From Sphaerisporangium sp040683095 (GTDB lineage Bacteria; Actinomycetota; Actinomycetes; Streptosporangiales; Streptosporangiaceae), in assembly GCF_040683095.1 (NCBI RefSeq), contig NZ_JBFBCI010000007.1:62001-126000 (forward strand): 64,000 nt of DNA. Direction: 5' to 3'. Below are positions 8,352 to 18,637 of this stretch, one piece after another (the first letter of the stretch is position 1; every line of letters starts with the position of its first letter). The position numbers and the translations under genes were made by a program. A model generated the notes under the pieces. The model saw nothing but the letters and a program-made list of their open reading frames with translations, did not search any database and was not told where the DNA came from.

Positions 8352-8453
8352 ATGGCGGGCGTGATGATCAAGGGGACCGGTACGTCCAGCACCCCGCCTC
8401 CTCGCCGGACCGGCGAGTCCGAGGCCGCCACCGCCTGGGCGGGCAGTTGGTGA
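8352..8453 (+). CDS. Possible 33-residue protein, or 5' part of a frameshifted gene
   Basis: Short frame MAGVMIKGTGTSSTPPPRRT ending AATAWAGSW, whose stop overlaps the GTG of the next gene (GTGA). Two readings are possible. It may be a tiny first cistron. Alternatively it may be the N-terminus of the next protein split by one frameshift near 8440, since AATAWAG joined to QLVTTVSPKVF reads smoothly. No clear ribosome site is seen. Confidence 0.35.
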   Translation: MAGVMIKGTGTSSTPPPRRTGESEAATAWAGSW

Positions 8454-8683
8454 CGACGGTGAGTCCCAAGGTCTTCGACCCCGCCGCCACCGCGCACGCG
8501 GCTCACCTCGACCACCTCGAACCCGGCTGGATGATCTGGTACGGGCTCTACGACCGCCGTTTCCACGCCATAGCCCTGATACGCGGAGTGGAACCCGCCC
8601 GGGTCGAGGCCCGCACCCCCGAGGCCCTGACCTCGTACATGCGCGAGGCGGAGTCCTCGACCTGGCCGGGCGGGCGCTCGTGA
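8450..8683 (+). CDS. Small conserved-looking protein of unknown function
   Basis: 77 residues from GTG 8450 (VTTVSPKVFDPAATAHAAHL), with an aromatic core (GWMIWYGLYDRRFHAIALI) and an acidic C-terminal helix (SYMREAESS). I have seen similar short proteins beside XRE regulators in actinobacterial genomes but cannot name a family. Its stop overlaps the next gene by GTGA. There is no signal peptide or membrane helix. Confidence 0.55.
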   Translation: MTTVSPKVFDPAATAHAAHLDHLEPGWMIWYGLYDRRFHAIALIRGVEPARVEARTPEALTSYMREAESSTWPGGRS

Positions 8684-9159
8684 ACCTGATGGGAGAGGGC
8701 ATCAGTGCGCGCCGCGCCCAGATACAGCGCGAGGCACTCGCCGGTGTCCGCGATGCCATGGCGTCCTACGGCCTGCGCTGCCTGCTGGTCGACCGGGTCC
8801 GCCTTTCGCTGCGCTGGAACCACAGCGCCCGCGTTCAGGAGCCTCCCTGCCTGGACGTCTACGAGGGAACCCGTCTTCTGGTCACCATCACGGCCCACGA
8901 CCGTCCAGGCCGCCGTCCCATGTTCTCCGTCGCCAGGCCTGGAGGAGTGCGGTTCACGAGCCTGAAGGTGGAGGACGTCCTCCGCGATCCCCGTGCGGAC
9001 GCGCGCGAGCCTGACGCGGAAGATGGTCGCGCCTCCCAGAGGGCCGTGCACAGTGCACGGATGGCGGACATGCCCGATCCGCTCGATTCGGCCGGTGCGA
9101 CGCCCCCTCGAAACGGGGAGTTCGAGGGGCGAGGACGATTTTGTGGCCCGGACTTCTAA
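8680..9159 (+). CDS. Hypothetical protein, last gene of the small cassette
   Basis: 159 residues, starting at GTG 8680 inside the previous stop (GTGA), with an alternative ATG at 8689. The N-terminal 90 residues look folded (AMASYGLRCLLVDRVRLSLR, CLDVYEGTRLLVTIT). The last 50 are Arg/Asp/Gly-rich and may be disordered or a drifted reading frame. The 3' end overlaps the end of the BKACE gene on the other strand. I do not recognise it. Confidence 0.5.
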   Translation: MNLMGEGISARRAQIQREALAGVRDAMASYGLRCLLVDRVRLSLRWNHSARVQEPPCLDVYEGTRLLVTITAHDRPGRRPMFSVARPGGVRFTSLKVEDVLRDPRADAREPDAEDGRASQRAVHSARMADMPDPLDSAGATPPRNGEFEGRGRFCGPDF

Positions 9160-9896
9160 CCACGCGAAGAGAGCGCCAGGGCGAGCCGGACCAGTTCGGC
9201 GTTCCCCGACACCGGCTCGCCGGACGGGCCGCACAGCACGTCCTCCAGCCCGACCCGGCCGGGCAGGCCCAGGCGCGCGGCCTCCTCCAGCAGCGGCCAG
9301 GTGGCCGTGCCCCCGCCGTGCAGCAGCCGCGCCGCCGTGACGCCGAGGGCGTCCAGCCGGTGCAGGACGCGGGCCGCCGCGGGGACGGCCTCGTCGGCCG
9401 GCACGTCGATGATCTCGACCAGGACGCGCACCACCCGCCCGGCCACGCCCGAGGCGGCCAGCGCGTCGGCGTCCTGCGGTGACCACACCCCGGCCTCGAC
9501 GCCGATCCCGCCGTCCAGCAGCGTCACGGCGAGGTCCGTGAAGCCGGGCTCGGACAGGTTGCACGACGCGAAGTCCGGGCGCTCGGCGTCGGGCAGGGAC
9601 GCCCACCGCCGCACGGCGGCCAGGCGCGCGTCCACGTCCCCGCCGGTGATCCACAGGCCCGTGGAGACGCCGGTGGGCAGCATCGGGACGGCGGCGCGGA
9701 TCGCGGCGACGGCGGCCCCGATGTCGGAGGCGTCCAGCGACTCGCGTCCGGCCGCGTCGCGGGGATGGGCGTGGACGGCCGACGCCCCCTGCCCGGCCAC
9801 GGCCCGGGCGTCGGCGGCCAGCTCGTCAGGGGTGAGCGGCAGCGCCGGGTGATCGCCGGGCGCGCGGCCGCCGTTGAGACATGCCTTCAACCACAT
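9156..9896 (-). CDS. BKACE / 3-keto-5-aminohexanoate cleavage family enzyme (DUF849)
   Basis: TIM-barrel enzyme family that condenses a beta-keto acid with acetyl-CoA to give acetoacetate and a new CoA ester, using a divalent metal. Visible: the N-terminal KACLNGGR motif, the metal-binding SAVHAHPRD, the LLHGGG strand and VGLEDV near the C-terminus. At 246 aa it is at the short end of the family. The substrate differs between subfamilies and cannot be told. It is followed 79 bp away by an acyl-CoA ligase transcribed the same way. Confidence 0.88.
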   Translation of the reverse strand: MWLKACLNGGRAPGDHPALPLTPDELAADARAVAGQGASAVHAHPRDAAGRESLDASDIGAAVAAIRAAVPMLPTGVSTGLWITGGDVDARLAAVRRWASLPDAERPDFASCNLSEPGFTDLAVTLLDGGIGVEAGVWSPQDADALAASGVAGRVVRVLVEIIDVPADEAVPAAARVLHRLDALGVTAARLLHGGGTATWPLLEEAARLGLPGRVGLEDVLCGPSGEPVSGNAELVRLALALSSRG

Positions 9897-9975
9897 CCGG
9901 CCACCGTACTCGGCGGGCGCCGGGACGCCCGCCAGACCCGCGCGGGCACGCCCGCAGGACTCACCGGGACGCCCG

Positions 9976-11790
<1,815 letters not shown>

Positions 11791-11966
11791 GATCAACTCC
11801 TCGGGGCGCACCCGCCGGTGGTTTCGTCACAGGGCCTGTATCCAGGGCGTTCCACGCTATCAGTGTCCTTATGCTGTGCGGCCGGTCACGAAGGGCGGTT
11901 TCTTCTCACCGGCCAAGCGATAGGTTAACCGCGTCGGCCGCCCCTCCGCGATTTACGATGTCGGTC

Positions 11967-12734
11967 ATGCGGGTCCATGTCGTCAGTGACGTCCACGGGC
12001 GCGCCGACGCCCTCGCCCGCGCCGCCGACGGTGCCGACGCGCTGGTCTGCCTCGGCGACCTGCTGCTGTTCATCGACTACGCCGACCACTCCCAGGGCAT
12101 CTTCGCCGACCTGTTCGGCGCCGAGCGGGCCACCGAGTACGTCCGGCTGCGCACCGCCGGCCTCATGGAGGAGTCGCGGCGGATGTCGGCCGCGCTGTGG
12201 GCCGCTCTCGGCGGCGACCCGCGCGAGCACATCGAGCGCGCCGCCCGCGAGCAGTACGCCCGCCTGTTCGCCGCCATGCCCGTCCCCGCCTACCTCACCT
12301 ACGGCAACGTCGACGTGCCCGACCTCTGGGGCGACTACCTCAGGGACGGCCACCACGTGCTCGACGGCCAGACCGCCGAGATCGGCGGGGTCACGTTCGG
12401 CTTCGTCGGCGGCGGCCTGCGCACCCGCTACCGCACGCCGTACGAGATCGACGACCAGGAGTACGCCCGAAAGGTGGAGGCCGTCGGCGCCGTCGACGTG
12501 CTGTGCTGCCACATCCCGCCCGCCGTCCCCGGCCTGCTGTACGACGTGGTGGCGCGGCGGTTCGAGCGGGGCAGCGAGGCCACGCTGGAGGCCATCCGGC
12601 GCACCCAGCCGCGGTACGCGCTGTTCGGCCACGTCCACCAGCCCCTGGCCGCCCGCACCCGCATCGGCCGCACCGAGTGCGTCAACGTCGGCCACTTCCG
12701 CGGGCGCGGCCGGCCGTTCGCCCTCGACCTGTGA
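11967..12734 (+). CDS. Metallophosphoesterase
   Basis: Calcineurin-like phosphoesterase, 255 aa. Metal ligands: VVSDVHG (Asp, His), CLGDLL (Asp), TYGNVDVPD (Asn), CCHIPP (His) and LFGHVHQP (His-x-His). Start choice: ATG 11967 has a TACGAT -10 hexamer (11954-11959) exactly 7 nt upstream and no ribosome site, as expected for a leaderless start; ATG 11958 is three codons longer. The substrate is unknown. The neighbouring ligase, SRPBCC and ArsA genes form a commonly conserved actinobacterial block. Confidence 0.88.
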   Translation: MRVHVVSDVHGRADALARAADGADALVCLGDLLLFIDYADHSQGIFADLFGAERATEYVRLRTAGLMEESRRMSAALWAALGGDPREHIERAAREQYARLFAAMPVPAYLTYGNVDVPDLWGDYLRDGHHVLDGQTAEIGGVTFGFVGGGLRTRYRTPYEIDDQEYARKVEAVGAVDVLCCHIPPAVPGLLYDVVARRFERGSEATLEAIRRTQPRYALFGHVHQPLAARTRIGRTECVNVGHFRGRGRPFALDL

Positions 12735-12793
12735 TCCGGCGGCGCGGCGCGAAGACCGGCCCCGCGCGCGTATGCCCGCGGACGGTGAACGAG

Positions 12794-12799
12794 TACGGT
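12794..12799 (+). promoter_or_regulatory. -10 hexamer TACGGT for the SRPBCC operon
   Basis: TACGGT ends 7 nt before ATG 12807 with no ribosome site between, fitting a leaderless transcript for the SRPBCC-ArsA-DUF5304 operon. Confidence 0.45.
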
Positions 12800-12806
12800 A
12801 TGGCAC

Positions 12807-13241
12807 ATGGCTGATCGCACCATCTCCAGCATCACGATCGGGGCCGAGCCCCCGGCCGTCGTGGCGGTCATCGCCGACTTCCCGTCCTACCCGCAGTGGG
12901 CGGGCCAGGTGAAGTCGGCGCAGGTCCTGTCGACGGGCGAGGACGGCCGTCCGGCGAACGTCCGGTTCGTCCTGGACGCCGGGGTGATCAGCGACGAGTA
13001 CACCCTGGGCTACCAGTGGCACGGCGACGTCGTCGACTGGCGGATCGTCGAGCCCGGGAAGATGGTGTCGGGGCTCACCGGCAGCTACCGCCTCGCCGGG
13101 GCCGGTGGCCGGACCGAGGTGACCTACGAGCTCGCCGTGGACCTGAAGGTCTCGATGATCGGCATGATCAAGCGCAAGGCCGAGAAGGTCATCGTCGACA
13201 CCGCGCTCAAGGGGCTCAAAAAGCGCGTCGAGGGCCGATGA
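12807..13241 (+). CDS. SRPBCC (START-like) family protein
   Basis: A 144-residue polyketide cyclase/START-fold protein with a hydrophobic ligand cavity. Family signs are the N-terminal IEAPxxxVxxVIADFxxYPxW pattern (PPAVVAVIADFPSYPQWAGQ) and the closing helix KAEKVIVDTALKGLKKRVE. The stop overlaps the start of the ArsA-like ATPase gene (ATGA), so both are made together. The ligand is unknown. In many actinobacteria this gene lies in the same order beside glucokinase. Confidence 0.88.
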   Translation: MADRTISSITIGAEPPAVVAVIADFPSYPQWAGQVKSAQVLSTGEDGRPANVRFVLDAGVISDEYTLGYQWHGDVVDWRIVEPGKMVSGLTGSYRLAGAGGRTEVTYELAVDLKVSMIGMIKRKAEKVIVDTALKGLKKRVEGR

Positions 13242-14425
13242 GCGAGCCCGGCCCAAGGGTCCTGCTGTTCACCGGCAAGGGGGGAGTCGGCAAGACCACC
13301 GTCGCTGCGGCCACCGCCACGCTCGCCGCCCGCCGGGGGCGCAAGACGCTCGTGGTCTCGACCGACACCGCCCACTCCCTGGCCGACGCCCTCGGCGTGC
13401 CCGGGTCCGGGGAGCCGTCCGAGATCGCTCCGGCCCTCTACCTGCAGCAGGTCGACACCCAGAAGGCGCTCGAACGCCACTGGGGCGACCTGCGCGACTA
13501 CGCCAAGGGCGTGCTCGCCGAGCTGGGCCTGGACGAGATCACCTCCGAGGAGCTCACGGTGCTGCCCGGCGCCGAGGAGGTCATGGCCCTGCTGGAGCTG
13601 CGCGAGCAGGTCCGCACCGGCCGCTGGGACGTCGTCGTGGTCGACTGCGCCCCGACGGCCGAGACGCTGCGCCTGCTCGCCCTGCCCGAGGCCCTCGACT
13701 GGCACGTCAACCGCCTGCTGCCCGCGGGCCGCAGGCTGCTGCGCGTCCTCGCCCCGGTGATCCGCCACGTCGCCCGGCTCGACCTGCCCGAGGACACCGT
13801 GGTCGGCTCGGGCGAGCGGCTGCACACCGGGCTCATGGGCGTGCGCGACCTGCTGACCGGCCCGGACGCCTCCGTGCGGCTCGTGCTCACCCCCGAGGCG
13901 GTCGTGGTGGCCGAGGCCCGCCGCACGTTCACCTCCCTCAGCCTGTACGGCTACCGCGTCGACGGCGTCGTCGCCAACCGCGTGTTCCCGGCCGACGGGT
14001 CCGACGCCTGGCGGCGCGGGTGGGCGGAGGCCCAGGCCCGCCACCTCGCCGCCGTCCATGAGTCGTTCGCGCCGCTGCCCGTTCACACGGTCCCCTACCT
14101 GCCCGCAGAGCCGGTCGGCGCCGAGGCCCTCGCCGCGCTGGCGGGCGAGCTGTACGGCGAGTCCGACCCGTTCGCGCCGCCCGCGGGCGAGCCGCCGCTG
14201 GCCGTCCGCGCCGAGGGCGGCGTGCACGAGCTGACGCTCGCCCTCCCGCTCGCGGACAAGTCCGACGTCGGCCTGGCGAGAAAGGGCGACGAGCTGATCG
14301 TCACCGCCGGGTCCTACCGCCGCGTGATCACCCTCCCCGCCGCCCTGGCCAGAAGATCGGTTCAGGAGGCGGCGCTCCGCGACGGCCGCCTCCGGGTACG
14401 GTTCGAGGCAGGAGGGGCCTCATGA
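13238..14425 (+). CDS. ArsA/Get3-like ATPase
   Basis: SIMIBI-class ATPase, 395 aa. P-loop GKGGVGKTT (deviant Walker A) is at residues 12-20, then the switch region STDTAHSLADALG, VVVDCAPTAET (Walker B/switch II) and the C-terminal beta domain (about residues 320-395, VHELTLALPLADKSDVGLAR) typical of actinobacterial ArsA-like proteins with an HSP20-like tail. No arsenic genes are nearby and the cysteine triad of ArsA is not evident, so a role in protein or membrane targeting is more likely than arsenite export. It overlaps both neighbours by ATGA. Confidence 0.88.
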   Translation: MSEPGPRVLLFTGKGGVGKTTVAAATATLAARRGRKTLVVSTDTAHSLADALGVPGSGEPSEIAPALYLQQVDTQKALERHWGDLRDYAKGVLAELGLDEITSEELTVLPGAEEVMALLELREQVRTGRWDVVVVDCAPTAETLRLLALPEALDWHVNRLLPAGRRLLRVLAPVIRHVARLDLPEDTVVGSGERLHTGLMGVRDLLTGPDASVRLVLTPEAVVVAEARRTFTSLSLYGYRVDGVVANRVFPADGSDAWRRGWAEAQARHLAAVHESFAPLPVHTVPYLPAEPVGAEALAALAGELYGESDPFAPPAGEPPLAVRAEGGVHELTLALPLADKSDVGLARKGDELIVTAGSYRRVITLPAALARRSVQEAALRDGRLRVRFEAGGAS

Positions 14426-14967
14426 CCGAAATGAACGAGAAGACCAGCGGCGCCCAGCCCGCCGACCGGCGGCAGGACGACCGTGACGAATGGTTCAGAA
14501 GCCGGGACGAGCTCCGGCAGGGCGAGAGCCGGCAGGACGATCCCGTCCGTGACATCCCCGACGCGCTCGGGTCTGTCGCGGGCGAGGCGCGCAGGCTCTT
14601 CGACTCGCTGCAGGAGCGGGTCGGCCGCGAGATCGGCAAGGGCTTTGTGAAAGGCAGCGTGAGCGGCCTCGGCCAAGGGCTGGGGCAGGCGCTCGGCGGC
14701 GGTGGCGGCGGCCGTACGAGCGGCGACGTGTGGAGTGAGGCGGTGGCCGGGCATGACGATGACGAGTACATCTGCCGTGCCTGTCCCGTGTGCCGTCTCA
14801 AGGCCGCGCGGCGCGAGGGCGGCGGAGACGTCGGCGACCACCTGATCACGGCGGCCGGCGAGCTGTTCGCCGCGTTCCGCCAGGCGGTGGACGCCGTCTC
14901 ACGGCCCGCCCGGCCGGGACGCCCCGGCGGCACGGACACCCGAGTACAGCACATCGACCTGGGCTGA
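14422..14967 (+). CDS. DUF5304 family protein
   Basis: A 181-residue acidic protein. It has a charged disordered N-terminus, a glycine-rich middle (GLGQALGGGGGG, about residue 92-104) and a C-terminal helix with a cysteine pair (CRACPVCRLK) that could bind a metal. DUF5304 genes typically sit between ArsA-like and glucokinase genes in actinobacteria, as here. It overlaps the ArsA gene by ATGA and ends 36 bp before glk. Function is unknown. Confidence 0.8.
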   Translation: MTEMNEKTSGAQPADRRQDDRDEWFRSRDELRQGESRQDDPVRDIPDALGSVAGEARRLFDSLQERVGREIGKGFVKGSVSGLGQGLGQALGGGGGGRTSGDVWSEAVAGHDDDEYICRACPVCRLKAARREGGGDVGDHLITAAGELFAAFRQAVDAVSRPARPGRPGGTDTRVQHIDLG

Positions 14968-15003
14968 GGGCCCGGTGGTTATCTCGGGGGGAAGGGATGA
15001 GAC

Positions 15004-15948
15004 ATGGCGCTGACGATCGGCGTTGACGTCGGTGGTACGAAGATCGCCGCCGGGGTCGTGGACGAGGACGGCCGCATCGTGGAGGACCTGCTGCGGCACA
15101 CACCCGCGGACAGCCCCGACCAGGTGGCGGACACGATCTCCGAGGTGGTCCTCGAACTCGCCGGCCGCCACGACGTCGAGGCGGTGGGAGTCGGCGCGGC
15201 CGGCTTCGTCGACGAGACGCGGTCCATCGTCCGGTTCGCCCCGAACCTCGCCTGGCGCGAGGAGCCGCTGCAGAAGAAGGTCTCCGAACGGGTCGGCCTG
15301 CCGGTGGTCGTCGAGAACGACGCCAACGCCATGGCCTGGGGCGAGTACCGCTTCGGGGCCGGGCGCGGCGAGAGCCACGTCGTGTGCGTCACGGTCGGCA
15401 CCGGCATCGGCGGCGGGCTCGTCTTCGGTGGCACCCTGTACCGCGGGCGGTGGGGCATGGGCGCCGAGATGGGCCACATGCGGGTCGTCCCGGGCGGGCG
15501 GCTGTGCGGGTGCGGCAATCTCGGCTGCTGGGAGCAGTACGCCAGCGGCAACGCGCTCGTGCACGACGCCCGGGTGATCGCCGCCGCCGACCCCGACAGG
15601 GCCGGGCGCATGCTGGAGCTCGCCGGAGGCTCGGTGTCCGACATCGAGGGCGAGCACGTCACCCAGGCCGCCCGCGAGGGCGATGAGGCCGCCCGGTCGG
15701 CGTTCGCGTCCCTGGCCGAGTGGCTCGGCCAGGGCCTGGCCGACCTCGCCGCCGTGCTCGACCCCGGCTGCTTCATCCTCGGGGGCGGCGTGTCCCGCGC
15801 CGCCGACCTGTGGCTGGACGACTCCCGCGCGGCGTTCCTGCGCGCGCTGACCGCCCGCGAGCACCGGCCGCACCCCGAGCTGCGCAAGGCCGAGCTCGGG
15901 CCGTCGGCCGGGCTGGTCGGCGCGGCCGACCTCGCCCGCCACCCCTGA
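15004..15948 (+). CDS. glk: ROK-family glucokinase
   Basis: ATP-dependent glucose phosphorylation and, in related actinobacteria, a central element of glucose repression. 314 aa. It has the ATP phosphate motif VDVGGTKIAAG (residues 6-16), catalytic ENDANAMAWGE, GTGIGGGLV, and the ROK zinc site with GHM followed by CGCGNLGCWEQYAS. The start follows GGGGGAAGGG. It probably shares transcripts with the upstream ArsA/DUF5304 operon. Confidence 0.93.
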   Translation: MALTIGVDVGGTKIAAGVVDEDGRIVEDLLRHTPADSPDQVADTISEVVLELAGRHDVEAVGVGAAGFVDETRSIVRFAPNLAWREEPLQKKVSERVGLPVVVENDANAMAWGEYRFGAGRGESHVVCVTVGTGIGGGLVFGGTLYRGRWGMGAEMGHMRVVPGGRLCGCGNLGCWEQYASGNALVHDARVIAAADPDRAGRMLELAGGSVSDIEGEHVTQAAREGDEAARSAFASLAEWLGQGLADLAAVLDPGCFILGGGVSRAADLWLDDSRAAFLRALTAREHRPHPELRKAELGPSAGLVGAADLARHP

Positions 15949-15982
15949 CGGGTCGCGGGGAACGGGCGGGCGCAGAACCACG

Positions 15983-16717
15983 ATGATCCGCGCCACGATG
16001 ATCCGGGTCGGCACGTACAACGTCCGGTCGATGTACGACGACACGGCCGCGCTGGCGCGGGTCATCCGGGCCATGGCACCCGACGTGCTGTGCGTCCAGG
16101 AGGCCCCGCGCCTGGTGCGGTGGCGGCGCAGGCGCGCCGAGCTCGCCCGCTCCTCGGGGCTGCGCGTGGTCACCGGCAGGCGCTTCGGGGGCGTCGCCGT
16201 GCTCGCCGCCCCCGGCACCCGGGTGATCCACGCCGAGAGTCACCTGCTGCGCCCGTTCACCGGCCTCGAACGGCGCGGCGTCGCGGTGGCCGTGGTCGAG
16301 CACGCGGGCACGCGGATCACCGCCGCATCCGTCCACCTGGACCTGCATCCCGCCGCGCGGATCAGTCACGCGGCGGAGATCATGCGCCTGCTGCGGCCCG
16401 TCTCCCAGCGGTACGACGCCCCCATCGTGATCGCGGGCGACGTGAACGAGCAGCCCGGCGAGCCGGTGTGGCGATACTTCACCCGCGGCCTCGCCGACTG
16501 CTACGCATGCGCGCCGGTCGGCGACGGGCTCACCTTCACCGCCCGCAGCCCGAGCAAGCGCCTGGACGCGGTGTTCGCGGGCGCGGGACTGTCGGTGAGG
16601 TCGTGCGGGGGCGTGGACGTGGACCCCGCCGACCTGCACGCCGCCACCGACCACCTGCCGGTCGTCGCCGACCTCGCCGCTGTTGGAACCCACGCCGCGG
16701 TGGGAATGGGAAGCTGA
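15983..16717 (+). CDS. Endonuclease/exonuclease/phosphatase family protein
   Basis: EEP-fold hydrolase, 244 aa. Catalytic-type motifs: TYNVRS (Asn), VQEAPRL (Glu), ASVHLDLHP, IVIAGDVNEQPGE (Asp, Asn) and ATDHLPVVADL (Asp-His). Substrate may be nucleic acid, lipid or sugar phosphate and is not defined. Two start codons, ATG 15983 and ATG 15998, lie in a duplicated CCACGATGATCCG stretch, so the true start is uncertain by five codons. No signal peptide is seen. Confidence 0.85.
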   Translation: MIRATMIRVGTYNVRSMYDDTAALARVIRAMAPDVLCVQEAPRLVRWRRRRAELARSSGLRVVTGRRFGGVAVLAAPGTRVIHAESHLLRPFTGLERRGVAVAVVEHAGTRITAASVHLDLHPAARISHAAEIMRLLRPVSQRYDAPIVIAGDVNEQPGEPVWRYFTRGLADCYACAPVGDGLTFTARSPSKRLDAVFAGAGLSVRSCGGVDVDPADLHAATDHLPVVADLAAVGTHAAVGMGS

Positions 16718-16789
16718 GTTCAGGTGACCTTTCGGTCAACACTGGCGTACCTTACGCGCACGGGATGACGGGACACGTACGATTTGCTC

Positions 16790-17992
16790 ATGTCCCGCCG
16801 CCTGCCGCGGCGTGCCCTGCCCTTGTGCGTGTTGTTGACCGGCGTGCTGACCGGTGGCCTCATCCGCGCCACATCCGCAGCGCACGCCCACGCCGACCCG
16901 TCCCGGCCCCGCGCCGCCGACCGGCCCCCGGCCGCCCTGCTCCAGCAGTCCGCGAGCGCGCGGCTCAAGGCGGACGGCTCCCTGTCGGACGTCGTCGGCC
17001 TGTCCGCCACCGACATCTGGGCCGTGGGCCAGGAGGACGTCTGGGAGGCCTGGCAGAACCGCAGCGTGATCACCCACTGGGACGGATCGGCCTGGACCGA
17101 GTTCGACATCCGCAACGACGCCTCCGGCGCGGGCCACCTGCGGTCGGTCGCCGCGCCCTCGCCCCGCGAGATCTGGGCCGTCGGCGACGGGCACGACGGC
17201 CTGCCGTACGTCGTGCGCGGCGACGGCTCGGCGTTCGACCGCGTCAGCGTGCCCGAGTTCGGCTCGCGCGACTGGCTCGGCGGCGTCGCGGCCGTCCCCG
17301 GCCGCACGGTCACCGTGGGCAGCCGGGGCGGCAAGCCCCTCATCGCCACGGGCACCTCGGCGGGCTGGACCGTCACCGAGGGCGAGAACGACGGCACGCT
17401 GTACGGCGTCGCGCTCACCCGCAAGGGCGACGCGGGCTGGGCGGTCGGCGACGACGGCGGCCGGCCGGTGATCATGCGCTTCGACGGCGACACCTGGGAC
17501 CCGGTCACCGCGCCGTCCATCGACGGAGGCTTCCTGCGGGACGTCGCCGTCGACGGGCCCAAGAAGGCGGTCGCCGTGGGCGGCGTCTACCACGACGGCG
17601 GGAAGATCACCCCGCTCGTCCTCACCTGGAACGGCAAGCGGTGGAGCCGCGCGTCGGTCCCCACCCGGTATGCCGAGCTGTACGGGGTCACCGGCGACGG
17701 CAAGGGGCACTTCTGGGCCTCCGGGTACGACCCCGAGCACGCCGGGCAGGCGTACCTGCTGCGCGGCGGCCCTACCGGCGGCTGGCGCGTCGTGCGGGGC
17801 AAGCCCTCGACCGCGCCGCGCACCATGCGCCTGCAGGCCGTCACCCACGTCGGAGACCTCACGCTCGCCGTCGGGCACGTCGTGGACGCCGACGAGCGGT
17901 ACACCGACGTGGTCGAGCGCTTCCAGCCGGGCACGCCGAAGACCGTGACCGCGACGCCCGGGCCCGAGAGCAGCCCGCCCGCCCAGCGCTGA
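16790..17992 (+). CDS. Secreted beta-propeller-like protein
   Basis: About 400 residues. A twin-basic N-terminus and hydrophobic core (MSRRLPRRALPLCVLLTGVL) form a signal peptide ending near the AHAHA segment (about residues 30-36). The mature part has at least five repeats of the form DIWAVGQED / EIWAVGDGH / GWAVGDDGG / KAVAVGGVY / HFWASGYDP, as in propeller proteins. ATG 16790 is preferred over the TTG at 16784. It is probably extracellular, and the role is unknown. A short Pro/Ser tail ends the protein. Confidence 0.75.
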   Translation: MSRRLPRRALPLCVLLTGVLTGGLIRATSAAHAHADPSRPRAADRPPAALLQQSASARLKADGSLSDVVGLSATDIWAVGQEDVWEAWQNRSVITHWDGSAWTEFDIRNDASGAGHLRSVAAPSPREIWAVGDGHDGLPYVVRGDGSAFDRVSVPEFGSRDWLGGVAAVPGRTVTVGSRGGKPLIATGTSAGWTVTEGENDGTLYGVALTRKGDAGWAVGDDGGRPVIMRFDGDTWDPVTAPSIDGGFLRDVAVDGPKKAVAVGGVYHDGGKITPLVLTWNGKRWSRASVPTRYAELYGVTGDGKGHFWASGYDPEHAGQAYLLRGGPTGGWRVVRGKPSTAPRTMRLQAVTHVGDLTLAVGHVVDADERYTDVVERFQPGTPKTVTATPGPESSPPAQR

Positions 17993-18036
17993 CCCACCAG
18001 CGCCGACCCACCCGGGCGCGTCGGCGGCCGGCGAGG

Positions 18037-18501
18037 TCAGACGACCGCGCCGTCGTCCCAGCCCGAGTCCGGGGGCGGGCCGTCGCCCATGCGCACGATC
18101 AGCGCGACGAAGCCGCCGATGAACGCGGCGATGGCGGCGAAGATGATCCAGCCGTCCATCGGCCACGACAGCAGCGCCGCCAGCAGCAGGTAGGCGGGGC
18201 CGCCGAACAGCGCCAGCCAGGCGACCTTCGTGCCGGAGTCCATCTTGGGGAGCGGTGGCGGGGGAGGCGGGACGTAGTGGTCGCCGTCGTCCTCCTCGGG
18301 CGCGGCGGGGCGGGCGTCCTCCTCGGCGACCTCGTCGGCGGTCTCGGCGGGTATCTCCGCCTTCACCTGCTGGGGGGCGTCCTCGGTGGGGACGTTCTCG
18401 CGGTCCGGCCATGGCTGGCCGGCCGAAGTCGCTTCGGCGGTCTCGTTGAAGGAGGCGACGATCTGACGCCAGACCTCGTCCTCATCGCTCTGCGGCGTCA
18501 C
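18037..18501 (-). CDS. Small membrane protein with acidic N-terminal domain
   Basis: 154 residues. Residues 1-90 are acidic and rich in Glu/Ala/Pro, ending in a polyproline stretch (VPPPPPPLPK). Two membrane helices follow (WLALFGGPAYLLLAALLSW and WIIFAAIAAFIGGFVALIV). Proteins with this layout are frequent in actinobacteria and have no assigned function. The gene stands alone between oppositely or separately transcribed genes. Confidence 0.75.
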   Translation of the reverse strand: MTPQSDEDEVWRQIVASFNETAEATSAGQPWPDRENVPTEDAPQQVKAEIPAETADEVAEEDARPAAPEEDDGDHYVPPPPPPLPKMDSGTKVAWLALFGGPAYLLLAALLSWPMDGWIIFAAIAAFIGGFVALIVRMGDGPPPDSGWDDGAVV

Positions 18502-18637
18502 CGGTCACTTCGATTCGTCCAATGCTCGTGATCACGACTGCTGGATGGTGCTGATCGTGGTTCCCGGGCCGGCTCCCGCTGGCCGGGCGGCCGGCCGTAC
18601 GGATTCCACCGCCGTGCCGCCTCGCCGCGGAGGCCGG

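Noticed and set aside
13238..14425. Arsenite export ATPase
   Set aside because: No arsenic genes are nearby and ArsA metal cysteines are not evident; the general ArsA/Get3-like label is safer.
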